Source of the DNA: Plantago major
Taxonomy: Eukaryota > Streptophyta > Magnoliopsida > Lamiales > Plantaginaceae
Reading direction: 5' to 3'
Assembly (NCBI GenBank): GCA_026545765.1
Contig: CM048841.1
Location: 24,277,397 to 24,341,396, forward strand
Length of the DNA: 64,000 nucleotides
A program made the translations under genes and the position numbers. The notes under the pieces were generated by a model. It worked only from the letters and a program-made list of their open reading frames with translations, had not been told where the DNA came from and ran no database searches. Each line of letters starts with the position of its first letter. Position 1 is the stretch's first letter. Below are positions 46,164 through 58,499 of the stretch, piece after piece.

Positions 46164-47710
46164 CTAAGGTGTATAGGCACATGTTTTCTGATGTATAATG
46201 CCATTTTTATCAAGAAAATCACTCATGTGAAATTCTAATCCATTGTCAGTTCTTATTCTTTTAACTTTCTTATTCATCTGATTTTGAATCAAAATGATGA
46301 ACTTAATCAGTGCTTGTTTAGTATCTGATTTGTTCTTTAGTAAGTAGATCCAAGTCATTCTACTATAGTCATCTACTATTGTCAAGAAATAATGTTGTTT
46401 ATGCAAGGTTGCAGTAGAATAAGGTCTCCATAAGTCACAGTGTAAACATTCAAGAATAAAAGCAGTAGTTGCTGTCATTTTAATAGGAAAATATAGTCTC
46501 TTTTGTTTAGCTTTCAAGCAGACTTCACAGTAAGAGAACTTGTTACAACTGATCTCATGAAACATAGACTAAATAACAGAAATTCTATCTGAACTAGGAT
46601 GTCCTAACCTAAAGTGCCAAACATGACCTTCAATAGCTGCTTCAAGATCTTGTTTCTTCAGGTTGGATATAGCTAATGCCTTGGGTAATTGCAAAAACTC
46701 ATTGATGCTGTAGAGACCTCTTGTTGCTTTACTCTGTCCAATCTTGGTCCATGCAGGTCTCAAGGTAGAGCTTTTCTGTAAGATACACCATTCATTTTTA
46801 CTAAACATAAAAGTAATCTCATATTCACATCACATTTTATTGACAGATATGAGATTAACTTTAAAAGAAGGAACACATAACACATTCTTTAGTGTAATCT
46901 TTCATGGGATCTCTATGTCCCCTATATGTGTTATTTTGATCTTTGTTGAGTTAGGTAGTTGAACAAAGGATTTTAACACCTTAATATTTTTAGTAAAATA
47001 CTCAGGGGATTTAACAATATGATCTGAAGCCCCTGAGTCCAATAACCATGCTTCTTTAACATTTTTAAATATAAATTTTACTTTATATATTATACCTGTA
47101 TGGTTTATCTCTGGTTCCTTGCTAGTGGTGGCTCCTGATGGGTTGCTTGAGCTGCTAGGCTGAGAGTTGTTGCTGTTATTTTCTCCATTTTTCATAGCTA
47201 TAGAGAGCAGTTGCTGCAGCTGATCATTTGAGAAAGAGGGAACAACATCAGTGTTGCTAGTGTTTTCTGAGCTTACTTGATTGATCCTAGTACCATGGTT
47301 GCCTCTTCCACCACGGTCTCTGAAACTACCACGCCCATAGAAGGACTTCTTAGGAAAGGTGTTGGTTGGATAACCATGCACCTTGAAGCATTTCTCAATA
47401 GAATGATTAGACATGTTAGGGCAGTTTGGACAGTATAACTTCTCCTTCTGTCTTTTAAAACCTACATTCATAGTAGATGATTCCACTATGGGAACTGGAC
47501 ATCTGACTTCTTTCTGCCTCTCTTCTTGGAGTACAAGGGAGTAAGTCTTATCAAGAGATGGCTTAGGCTCCATAGTGATTATTTGACCTCTTATCATGTC
47601 ATAAGAGTTATTGAGACCCATGAGAAACTTAAAAATCTTGTCAGTATCTTGAGCCTTTTCTTGTATCTCAGTGATTTTGCATTTACACTGTTTGCAAGCA
47701 CATGAGGGCA
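46164..47710 (-). mobile_element. Copia gag end, protease and integrase start
   Basis: In coding order: a gag tail with CPNCPNMSNHSIEKCFKVHG, the protease motif WLLDSGASDHI, a pre-integrase domain (WHFRLGHPSSDR) and the integrase core (CDLWRPYSTATL, FLTIVDDYSRMTWIYLL, RTDNGLEF). Fossil of the Copia element; not whole. Confidence 0.85.
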
Positions 47711-47721
47711 ATGGCCTATAG

Positions 47722-48417
47722 TCACTTGATGTGCACTCAGAGATTTCAATTTTCATTGTAGAACCTGTAATCCCTAAATACAATCAAGATTAAATTTATA
47801 AGTCGGAAGTCCTCAAATCCACAGTTTATAACGAAAAGCTGACTCGGGATGTCGTTCTCCACGGACACTTAGCATAGGAACAAGCATATAACGTATGTAA
47901 ATTGAATGCAGAAAGTAAACAGAATGAATGCAGACAGATTTATTGAATCGTAGTAAACCCTAATTGAATGTCATAAAATCGATGGTGGTGATTGATGTAA
48001 AGGATCCCTGACCTCCCTCTGCTATGCTACTCCCAACTACTTAGAATCAAACAATGTACTAGCCGTCTACAGGTAGCAAAGAAGCATGCCAAAAGGATTA
48101 AGTCGTAGTTAATCCAGACACCTTCACTTATACCAACAATGTGTTGTGTCACTCAACACACTATCTCGTCATGTTTTCAGACAAATCACATAGGATAATA
48201 TAAAGTCCGTTACCAAGTCGCAGTTAGTAAGGATTTCCCACATAAAGAGTCGGACGAATAAAGAACAAGTACGAAATTACGTTTTAAAACTAATTCATTA
48301 ATATATCACGGTATATAAAGAAGTAGCAAAAGCAGAGTTACGGCGGTTCTCCTTTACAAGATAAAGTTAGCTACTCATAGTAATACTACTGACATAAATC
48401 GAAAACAAGAACAGAAA

Positions 48418-48448
<31 letters not shown>

Positions 48449-49185
48449 AAGAAGAAGAAGAAGAAGAAGAAGAAGCAGCAGCTTAGTCTCTGATGTCTTC
48501 GTGCTGCTTCGAGAGTTTCCTGCTTCTGGGTGCCTGACGGCCAGCGGTTTTGGGGTTTCACTTTCCCGAGGACTGTTCCTCTCTTTCGAGAGCTTGCTGT
48601 GTGAGCGGTGTAGAATTATGAGACCCCTGAGGTCTTATTTATACTGAAAAATTCGAGCTCTGGCCGCCATTGATCAATATGGAAGGTTTAGGAAGGCGAG
48701 CTTTAGCTTGACAGGCCAGAAAAAAGCCTGGAGAAAATCAGAGGCATGAATGCGGTCACCTGGTGACCGCAGAGACCCCTTCAGCGGTCCCCTGGTGGCC
48801 GCCAAGTTTGATTCCTGCAGATTCGAATATGTTTTTTTCGTTCTTCGATTTCGGGCTTCGTAACTTCGTTTTCTTGAGAAGTGGTCTTCTACAAAGTTGT
48901 TGCATCTTCAATTATCTTCGCATTGGTTGGTCGCATGACATGTTTTGACTCCTCGAATTCCATGCAACGGCCAATCCGGTGTATTTGCTTAACTTTCTCG
49001 ATTTCGCACAATTATGCCATTTTCGTGCCTGAAATCGTGCAATTCCTCAAAAACATGACCATGACCTACAAAATACATACAAAGTTGGTAATTGACCATA
49101 AAACGATACAAACATTGAATCTAAGGCAAAAAAACGAGGGTCTAAAAGCATGCTATATCGCACATTTCATTGTCGCATCATCACT
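47722..49185 (-). mobile_element. solo-LTR-like insertion in the Copia gag
   Basis: Body 47727-49180 between perfect 5-bp copies of TCACT (47722-47726 and 49181-49185). It begins TGATGTGCACTCAG and ends TTCATTGTCGCATCA, so it has TG...CA ends. It splits the Copia gag at a single point. It has no coding capacity and carries a long GAA/TTC microsatellite (about 48418-48475). Length and ends fit a solo LTR left after recombination of a full element; no second LTR is present. Confidence 0.7.
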
Positions 49186-49689
49186 TAACTCTTCCCATAA
49201 GCTAGTGAGCTTGGTAAAGAAGTCAGAGACAGATCCATTTCCCTGAGTAATGCAGCTCAATTCTTGTTGAAGCTGATAGATTCTCACATCATTAGGTTGT
49301 GCATAGCGCACCTTGAGCTTTTCCCAACATTCTTGTGCTGTTTGCATATACAAGATAGTGCTCCTGATTTCAGGAGACACTGAGTGTATGAGCCATGACA
49401 TAATAATGGTATTACACCTCTGCCATGCCTTCATTTTGTCATCATCCTTTTCAGTTAAAGTTATAGTGCCATCAACAAATCCCACTTTGTTTCTTATCAG
49501 TAGTGACAGTAAGAAGGCTCTAGACCTATTGTGGAAATTGTTTTGGTCAAGAATGGGCGTAATAGCCCCAGAAACTGAGTTCTCAGAGTGGTGAAGGTAA
49601 AAGGGATTGTAGGGATCTTCATGGTCATGAGAGACAAGTGTTTCAGTAGGAGTGTTAGTGACATGAGGTAAACCAGTAGGAGAAGCCAT
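49186..49689 (-). mobile_element. Copia gag start
   Basis: N-terminal gag of the Copia fossil: MASPTGLPHVTNTP, then NPFYLHHSENSV, FVDGTITLTEKDDDKMKAW and QECWEKLKVRYAQPN, matching the UBN2-type gag of plant Copia elements. It starts about 110 bp inside the 5' LTR, as usual. Confidence 0.85.
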
Positions 49690-49799
49690 TGGAGACTAAG
49701 GTGAAAACAGATAAAAGAGTTACAACAGAAGAATAGGATCTTTTGCTTTATAACAATAGCATAAAAAGAGCAGAGATCAAAACCTAAGCTATGGTGCCA

Positions 49800-50308
49800 T
49801 GTAAAAGACAAGCTTGATTCTATTGAAGGAAAATTGAAGAAGTTAGTTGCAATACCCAGATTAGGGTTTACATTTATAGCCACAAATTGAGGCGATTTCC
49901 TGGAGAGAAAGAAAAATTGATGCAACCTTATTGGTCGAAAGCATCATCACTACGATTGCCCTAAACTAATTCAAGCAAAGATGTCGATCTTCATGCTCAA
50001 TTTGATCGAATGGTGGATGAGCAAGTTCGTACTGAGGAGGTACAATGGGGAAGAAGACAAGTGATCCAGTGTGACACATTTTCCGTGTTCCCAACGGCTT
50101 TCTGCGCTTTAGTCCATAAACGCCTAGTTCGTCCGTCCAGTTCGTCTGTGTTGTCCGCTTCCTATTGGCTCGCTCTTTTATGCTTCTTTCTCTCTTTCCC
50201 GTATCTTTTTTTCTTCACACATTGAGTACCATAACTTCCTTCTTCTTTGCAATCAAGTCCTTTCCCTTTTATATAATTAGTCCTTATAATTTCTTTTTCT
50301 TTCCAATA
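49800..50308 (-). repeat. Copia 5' LTR
   Basis: Right-hand LTR, matching 34032-34541 with scattered substitutions. The primer-binding site TGGCACCATAGC adjoins it on the minus strand. The TTTCA duplication follows at 50309. Confidence 0.88.
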
Positions 50309-50810
50309 TTTCATTATATTAAATATTTCATCATTATAATTTCAAATTAATTCGTAGTCAAAGTTGCTCATTGTATATATATGTGGTAAATCCCTCCAAA
50401 ATTGGTGCTTCAAAATACTCATTCCTTCATCCAACTAGTAGTAGTACTATATTATTGAGCCCACCTAAAGGTTTAGTGCAGTGAGGATGGCGAATTGGCG
50501 ATTAGGCTGGAAAATTGCAGGTCCAAGGAGAAAGGACAAAGACCTTACAGGTTACGCCATGCAGATGATGCATGCGCACACAAGATTAATGGGTGTTGAA
50601 GAAAAAGCATATGACGCTAGGATCACTTTATTTATTAATGATCTATCTTTTATTTGATACCATGTTTTAAAGGATGAAATGATACATCATATATTTAAAT
50701 ATAAACATCACATATTTTTATTAATGAAAGGATAACGTGCGGACACTAAACACATGATATTTAAAACAAATATGTGATGTTTATTTCGTATCGTACTAGA
50801 AGATATGAGT

Positions 50811-50976
50811 AACTTTTGAGAGAGACCGTCCCGGACATCTACAACACATATTTAACTAAAAACATCACATATTAGAATTGCATGTAATGCAAGTTTATAA
50901 AATAAACATGTAATGTTTGTAGTTAAATATGTGATTGTGATGCGGTCTCTTCGAGAGACAGTATCTCACAAAAGTT
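50811..50976. mobile_element. MITE-like inverted repeat (166 bp)
   Basis: Left AACTTTTGAGAGAGACCGTC then CACATATTTAACTA and AAACATCACAT; right in reverse complement AACTTTTGTGAGATACTGTC then CACATATTTAACTA and AAACATTACAT. The arms pair over most of the length. No clear target duplication was found. The 56817-57050 element has related ends. Confidence 0.55.
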
Positions 50977-52755
50977 TGTAAGAATATATAGCCCCGTACA
51001 AAAGTTTAAAATTGAAGTTTTGCAAGAGACTATGTATCCGAAGTCCGAACACCACATATTTATAGTATAGATATATCGATGGTTTGGTATACGTAGCCAC
51101 GTAGGTATGTATAATTAAGTGTAATGCGATGATATAGATGATGAGAAGGCATGCGATTGGCGAAAAATTGGGGGCCGGGGAAAAGCGACAAGGATATAGT
51201 GCCTGGATTTGTGTGGTCACCAGTTGAGGCCCAGCTCATGTGTTTTCATCGTCGATCAGCTCGGACACACTTTCATCTCATGTGCATGCCCATAACATTT
51301 TCACGTGGACCTCAGCTCGACTATATGTACCTATTCGTATCGAAGAAGCTGTTCAATTTTACTATTTAAATGAGACATTTGAATTGTTCACCCTCACTTT
51401 CTTACCATTTTAGAAAAGAAAGATTCATTATTTAATATTCTTCACTATCAATACAATTAAAATATAGTTTTGTACTCAACATATAGTGTTATATTACTAC
51501 TTAACATAAGTGTGTGTCGAAAATTTAAATGGACAACTTCTTTGAAGCAGAGTGGTATATATGTATGACCACATCTCAAATTATGGTTAAGAATGATTAG
51601 TCAATTTGAGTATTTATTTATTTAAATGATATAGTTTTGATTTGTCAAGTGATGGATCATATCATACTGGGAACATTTAGCAAGGGATCGGTTGAATTAT
51701 TGATTTAGAAGTCTAGATAAGAAGAATTTTTGTAGGACCGTCTTTGAATGCAATTTTTGGAGCAAGGTTTCTGGATTTTCCACCACGCACTTGTATACTA
51801 CATGTAGTTTAGCATTCATTACATGTTACGCTATACTATACTATATCTTATGTTGCTAGGCTAAAATTAGAATGAGAGACACTCAATGTCATGACTCCGA
51901 GTACATAAAAATTAACCCCAAATCATCATGCCTAAAACTAATTCGTTTGGTCCAACTCGAAATGACCGAACGACCTAAGACAAATTACTCAAATCGAACA
52001 TATATAACAATCCAGCTTTTATTGTTGAGCCTCGGAATTATGTGTGTCCGAACCCGCCAACTAAATTCTTAATGGAAGTGTCTTTAGACCCACTTTCAAC
52101 CCTAATAACTTTCATCTTGGACATGTTCCGATCTGGACCCTCAATATTCATTAGTAGTCAGACCCATCCACACTTGACAAGTGTCGTTTAAGTACACAAT
52201 CGCAGGGTAATTATTCTCCAATAGATACTTCATTAGTATAAAATCACTTAGACTTACATGCACCGCTATGACTCAAACTCGCCACCTCTTGTTTACAACG
52301 TACTCATATATATCCTTATCGCTTGACCACCCACGTTAATGATATTCAACCTCTATAGTGGAACAAGCTAACAGTAGTATGTTTCTGATACCTTGACGAC
52401 TTAGAATTGCATGGAGGCTAGGGAATTGAAGACCACATGCTAAGCCGAAATAGATTAACCATAATTAATAACTACCCGTGTATTCAAACCCTCTCACATC
52501 GCCATCTTTTTCTAGTTAATTAATGTACTTGATAAATTCCTTGCACTGATTGTGACCCTGGACAAAAATTAATGACACCGCAAATCCGCAATGCTAATTA
52601 ATATGCAACGGTGCATGGCTCACTCGATTAAAAAGGTTTAAAAGACGTAATCGTATTGATCACAAGTTACTAAAATTCTACGGGAGTAAATTTAAGTGAT
52701 TTAAGTTATACCTTACTATAACCTGAAAACTGTGTCATATAGTTACAAATAATAA

Positions 52756-53290
52756 AAAAACTATATGAAAATAAGTACTGTCGTTATTTCTGATAATAAA
52801 AAGGAGTTTTTCGAGTACAATTAGGCTTTGGGTTAGTGCGAATTGATTTGTTTCAATTTAATTAAAGAAGATAGAGAATAAATATTAGTTATCATTGTTG
52901 TTGTTTTTATTTTTCTTTATGATGAATTAATTTTGTTTGAGTTGAATTAGAAATTTGAATTTTATTAGAGAAGATATAATGAGATTTTGTTAATGATATG
53001 ATGTTAGGGTTGATTTAGGCTTAAAAACTATATGAAGGTAAGTACTATCATTATTTTTAATAATGAATTGTTTTTTTCGAGTAGAATTAGACTTTGGGTT
53101 AGTGCGAATTGATCTGTTTTAATTTAATTAAAGAAGATGGAGAATAAATATTGGTTATTGTTGTTTTTATTTTTTATGATGAATTGATTTTGTTTGAGTT
53201 GAATTAGGGATTTGAATTTAATTGCAGAAGACATAATGAGATTGTTTTATGATGTTGGGCTTGATTTAGGACTTGGAATATAATTGCTGA
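52756..53290. repeat. tandem duplication, 267-bp unit
   Basis: Two copies starting near 52756 and 53023 share ACTATATGAA, GTAAGTACT or ATAAGTACT, TTTGGGTTAGTGCGAATTGA, TTAATTAAAGAAGAT, GAGAATAAATATT and TTTTGTTTGAGTTGAATTAG. A partial third copy follows to about 53350. Non-coding. Confidence 0.8.
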
Positions 53291-55342
53291 AGACAGATTG
53301 AGTTTTTTTAATGATGAATTATTTGTTGGAGTTTCATTAGGACTTAGAATTAGAATGAATAAAACATATTGTTTTTTTGTAATTAAAGACTAATTTACAT
53401 ATATATTACAAATGAGTCCAATTCAACTTAAATTAAGTACTCAATTGCACAACTTCAATAATTATCCACTTATATATATACTGTAATAAATCTTAGTATC
53501 CGCACCCGAATGATATCGGATGTGGGTCTCCAAAGAAAAAATGGAAATTAAAGGGAAGGAAATTGACTATCTCCGGCAGTTGAAACTCTCTGCAACATAC
53601 TTTCTCTGTCACGTTAGCATTCCACTCATTGTAACCCTTTCTGCAAACTTTTACTGCAACAGTTGAGACCCAAATTTATTTTTCTTTTTTCATTTCTTTC
53701 AAATTTAAATTTCCATTTCATTTTATTTTCTCATTTCCTTTTAAACTTCATGTTAGAACTGTTGGACCAGGATGGTACTCTGGACTAGTTTCAAACAACG
53801 TTGACTATGATGTTGAGTCAATAATGTCTTCAACAGTGATTGACAGCAGTAGACTAATATGATCAGTAAGCAGCGGAAAAATAAATTGACAACCACAAAT
53901 ACTTTCTAGCCGGTATATAAATATATCGACCATGTCGTATGCTAAATTTCCACTATAAAAAAAGTAGAATTACAAAACTAAGTTTAACTCAATCACAAAC
54001 GATTGGTTAAACAACAAACACTAGACCTAGAATAGACAAAACATATTCTAGTTCGATATTATTAATGTAAACCTCAATGCTTAGAGACTACTCACAAGTG
54101 AATTCGATATCAATGTCTAGTAAAGCATCAATATCCTAACTCTCAATAATACAAATTGATGCTCTTCAAAGGCGCATTCTTGCAGACAGTTCTTCTTGTA
54201 TATATAACGTTCTAATCGATGGTCCAAGAAGAACGTTGTATTTTTCTTTCCAGTTTCTTGCATTTGGTCAAAAGGAAACTTTACTTAAGTTTTATTTTTA
54301 CAAATCTTATTTCCTTCTTGCTTTAAATTCTTTCCTTGTGTCCAAGATTCCACAAACTCCTTCCTTCTTCCTTGAGCAGCGTCCATCTCTTCACTGAGGC
54401 CCAAGTTGGCGAAGTCAAGTCCATTGAATCATGTTGCAGCCCATCTTGTTATTTCCTACAAAATATCCACTCACAAACAACTACAATTGTTGAAACAGTT
54501 AATAAACGAAGAAAGGCAGTATTAATAATAAGTGCAAATAAATTGCACTTTCACTTCATTCTTGAATTCATTTCAAATGTCGATAACATAACATAAGTTT
54601 TTTTTTTAAAATGCATTACTTGAAAATAAAATTTACATTACTTCAAAATAATACAATGCATGAAATTGAAAATTACAAATTTTGAAATTGAGAATTACAG
54701 CAAATCCGAAAACTTTAAAACTACTACATGTGAATCATAGTTTGTATTTCAGATAATTTCTGCAATTATGATTTTAATTCAAATAATTTGTATTTTAAAT
54801 TTTACAAAGTGATGTTGTATGTATAAGTGTGTTTCTTTTAATTTTTATCATATGAAAATATTAGACAATACTTGATATTGAAAAATAAGTATTTTATTTT
54901 TTTAAAATTAATAATACAACAATTAAGAGAATAAAGAAAACAGAAAAACAAAAAAAACAAAACAAAAACAATTATAAAACAAACGAAACAAAAATAATAA
55001 AACAAAGAAGTAAAAGAAAAACATAAAACAAGAAAAGAAGAACAAACGAAAAGAATATGAATATAGGAGCAAACAAGAATAAACAATAACAAACGGAAAG
55101 AAGAAAAGAATAAACCATTTTCTTAAATACAAAATTGGCGCTAGCTAGATGCGGCCCTCACCCCGCTTCAACAACTCAGTTTGAATTGCAGCAGAGTTGG
55201 ACCAAGCGCTGCAACCCCATCTCCAACCATTGTTGGAGATGGTGTAATTAGATTAATTGGTATTTCGCTATTGTTGACATTTTGATCTATATATTTTAGT
55301 TCTTCAAAAAAAAAAGTACATATAGAATCGTTGTTAATTAGG

Positions 55343-55397
<55 letters not shown>
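55343..55397. repeat. (TA)n microsatellite
   Basis: About 27 TA units. Confidence 0.95.
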
Positions 55398-55401
<4 letters not shown>

Positions 55402-55536
55402 GGTTAGAAAGAGTATTTCTTATGTTCAATGTATCTTTGAAAATGTTTATTAATGAAATTTTACTAATTTAAAAAGAAAAGTGATGTGTGATAACCATGC
55501 GGGCAACTTATATCTTATGGGCAGCCATATATATTA

Positions 55537-55720
55537 CTCGATCCCTTCGTTCCAAAGAAATCTTTTAATTTTGACTTTGACCGATCAACTGTCTTCGACT
55601 TTAACCGCGAATTACTCTTAAACTATAATAGTAAATAATTTAATAAAATCATATAATGAAAATTTAATTACTATAGTAATTTGCGGTTAAAGTCGAATAC
55701 AGTTGACCGCAGAGAGGGAG
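55537..55720. mobile_element. degenerate Stowaway-like MITE
   Basis: TA|CTCGATCCCTTCGTTCC at the left and, in reverse complement, CTCCCTCTCTGCGGTCAAC at the right with TA after it. Inner arms pair through TTTAACCGCGAATTACT and AGTAATTTGCGGTTAAAG. The outer ends have drifted. Confidence 0.55.
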
Positions 55721-55730
55721 TAAAACTCAG

Positions 55731-58230
55731 GTGAACCAGGCCTATTATAATCCAACAATTATGCATTATCTATTTTAGTTGATGATAAAATGATTACAAA
55801 CTCTTACGACATACAATATCATTTAATGTCAAACATTTCATGTACACATTTTATAGAGTTACATTGTAGTAATTGCATTATCTCCTTATTTATAAATTTA
55901 TGATGTTTGTAACAAAATATCTGATGTAAACTCTCGTTATCTCTAGTAGAAGTTATTCTAAAATGATACATCAAATTTACATTTCATTAAATTTCTCAAT
56001 GGAGGCGATCGAGTTAGCTGGCTAGTCCCTTCCGTTGGACAAGATATTTTATTCCACGCTGATCAGATGAAAATAAATACAATCAAACAAACAAGAAACA
56101 ACTTATAAATCATAACCAAACACATGCTTCTTACGGATGTGGTTTAAACACAAACTGCTTCTTTTCCTTTTCCTCGTAAAGTTTTGTACTCCGTGGCAAT
56201 GTTTGATTTAAAATTAAAAAATTAGCCAACGATTTGGTATTGATTTAAAAGGGTGAATTAAAGATACATCCTTAATACATGAATAGTAATCTAAGTTAAA
56301 TTTGATTTAAAGAAATGGTGTTGGAATAAAGTTAAAGAATTATATACGGGGTTAATTTATAGGGTTGTTATATATAAGATGTGTAATAAATAATTGATAT
56401 GTGTAAGAAAGATCTGTTATGTTTATTTTTTTAAAGGTTATTTGATTGGTTTTAATGTTTCTTATTTATTGGTTTAAGGTTGTTAGCATATTTGAAAAAG
56501 TAAAGAGAAAGAAATAGTAATGTAGAAAGAGAAATATAATTGTTAGTAGAGAGTTGGAAATGTGAGTTACATGAAGTAGTGTTTAAATATCATACCAAAG
56601 GCCTTGACAGCCGTTTAACAGAGTTTTATGAATTTTAATTCGATGCCAAATAGGTTCTTTCCCATTCGTATTCGGGGCGGAGTCAAAAAATTAATTTAGA
56701 AGTGTGTGAATCATTAAATAATGTATTTTTATTGGATGAATTGAGTCGAGTTAGGTGTTATCACAAGATTTTGTTCAAATTAATGAACGGTAACGTATCA
56801 TTAATTTTTTTTGGATAAGTCTCCTGAGATACGATATTTAGATAATTTATCTAAAGACGGACCTATATTGTTAAGAAAATCATGGATGTTATTAATCAAA
56901 ACACTTATGTTCTCAACATTGGTGTTTTTTCATATTACAACAAGACTTATTTCGTTAACAACATAGACGTTTTGATTAATAATATGAATGGTTTTGTTAA
57001 TAACATAAGTCGTCTCTATATCTAAAGACCGTCTCTCATCATGAGACTTTGTGAATTTTTTTATGTATAATTTTGATTCCTAAATTTAAGTACTTATTCA
57101 CAGTAATATGAAGTGCATGTTTTTTTTATGTTAAACTTAGATGCCAAACACTTAAATAAAAATTAACTTAATTTTTGTTCGTTCAATGCTATTTCAAACA
57201 GGCTGTTATTCTCCAAAATATCTGGGGTAGCAAGTGTGTGTATATATAATATAGTACATACCATTTATGCAAAAAAGGCATGACAGTTGACACACTTGTT
57301 TAAGAGCCGTTCAAAGTTTGGGTCGAACCGTCGTCCCTCCCACATGCGTTGTATAGCTCATTCTGTGTTTGACGATATAATGTGGCACTAATTTTTGAAT
57401 TTTGAGATGAAAACTATCTTCTAAGCAATTTTTTCGAGCGTGTGGGCGCAACTACAATTCGGATAGTCTTATAACAGTGATAGAATTTTACGAGGATAAT
57501 AGTCTAATTCTAATAATCATAGGTGTTGGTATTTTATTGTGTTTTGACGATTGTGGAGATGAAATTAGATTTAGTATAGACCACAAGTATAGAGAAGTCT
57601 GGGAATTGGGAGTAAGAGTTAATCTTATCGGGGTATGCATGCATGATAGAGAAGAGGAGGGGTCATGGTCAGTGTAGGGTGAACAACGGACATGCTCTTT
57701 GGGAGAGGGGCCTCGTAATGGGTTGAGTTTGGGACCATTCAAGTTGGCTTTCAGACCCAATATAAATACTATATGAACCAAACACAAAAAGCTGAAATAT
57801 TGCACTTTTCTTTTGCAAAATAGCTAGATCATACCTTTTCTTTTCTTTTTTTTCTTTTAAGATCAAAATATACATCTTATGGGAAATAGGAAAATGATAC
57901 GGACCATCTCAGTCGTCGAAACAACTCGTCTTGCAAGTCTAGCTATATGCAAGTTCGTTACCATCTCAAATAAAAATATTGGAGGATAACAAGCAAACGA
58001 GCTGTCGCAAATTAAAGCCTGATATCAATGAAAATAGATCCTCTATCAACGGAAAATCAAAAGAACTAGAAAAACATTAACAGCTATCTAACAATTCATA
58101 TGAAACCTAACGATATATCATAGGACACATGAATGTAATAGAAATGTCATACTTTTAATCACTACAACATATGAATTTACTAATTCCACGTTCCAATCTT
58201 TGTTCGTGAGAAAGTTGGACCTATTCAATA
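55731..58230. other. intergenic, AT-rich
   Basis: No gene recognised. It holds the MITE-like inverted repeat at 56817-57050. An open plus-strand stretch at 57477-57677 has no family resemblance and is treated as chance. Confidence 0.45.
56817..57050. mobile_element. MITE-like inverted repeat (234 bp)
   Basis: Left AAGTCTCCTGAGATACGA; right in reverse complement AAGTCTCATGATGAGAGACG. Inner parts pair through TTAATCAAAAC and ATGTTGTTAAC-type stretches. The GAGAC-rich ends resemble the element at 50811-50976. Confidence 0.5.
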
Positions 58231-58237
58231 TGTTATA

Positions 58238-58497
58238 CTCCCTCCGTTTTACTAAAAGTGTTATAATTTTTCGTTTTTCACGTTTCACTAAAAGTGTTAC
58301 ATTTACTTTTATATAAATTAGTTTTATAATAAAACCCATTTATAACTATACATTTTCGAGCCTACATTTACTTTTTCACTCAATTAATATTCCATACTCA
58401 TTTTTCACTACATATTTTTAGGGACCACATACTTCTATACATTTTCCTTAAAAATTGTGTCCAACGCAATTGTCTCACTTTAGTGAAACGGAGGGAG
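58238..58497. mobile_element. Stowaway-like MITE (260 bp)
   Basis: TA|CTCCCTCCGTTTTACTAA at the left and, in reverse complement, CTCCCTCCGTTTCACTAAAG at the right, with TA on both sides. A further lone end, TA|CTCCCTCCGTCCC, lies at about 58706 with no partner that I could find. Confidence 0.8.
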
Positions 58498-58499
58498 TA

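Larger units (their letters stand above)
34032..50308 (-). mobile_element. Ty1-Copia retrotransposon fossil, nested
   Basis: LTRs of about 510 bp at 34032-34541 and 49800-50308, with a perfect 5-bp duplication TTTCA on both sides (34027-34031 and 50309-50313). Read on the minus strand: 5' LTR (right), a primer-binding site TGGCACCATAGC that resembles the initiator-Met type, gag (about 46.9-49.7 kb, with a CX2C knuckle region), protease (WLLDSGASDH), integrase (about 46 kb and 36.4-36.7 kb), reverse transcriptase and RNase H (about 34.6-36.1 kb), a purine-rich tract and the 3' LTR. Pol order INT-RT places it in Copia. Two later insertions split it: a Gypsy element and a solo-LTR-like piece. 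Without them it is about 5.6 kb. The coding part is broken in several places. The LTRs differ by roughly a few percent by eye. Confidence 0.92.
50314..55530. other. intergenic, AT-rich
   Basis: No gene seen. It contains a MITE-like inverted repeat (50811-50976), a tandem duplication (52756-53290), A-rich sequence (54900-55130), an 11-bp hairpin (55217-55242) and a TA microsatellite. The stretch 53750-54600 begins TGTTAGAACTGTTGGACC, which resembles an LTR start, but I could not find a matching end. Confidence 0.5.

Noticed and set aside
48367-48561. Minus-strand frame with a run of about 20 phenylalanines
   Set aside because: Product of the GAA/TTC microsatellite inside the solo-LTR-like insertion.
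53750-54600. LTR starting TGTTAGAACTGTTGG
   Set aside because: No matching end, partner repeat or target duplication.
54838-55132. Hydrophobic minus-strand frames resembling membrane peptides
   Set aside because: Low-complexity A-rich DNA read as phenylalanine, leucine and cysteine; no real sequence complexity.
57477-57677. 66-codon plus-strand frame
   Set aside because: No motif, no splice or promoter context, AT-rich surroundings.
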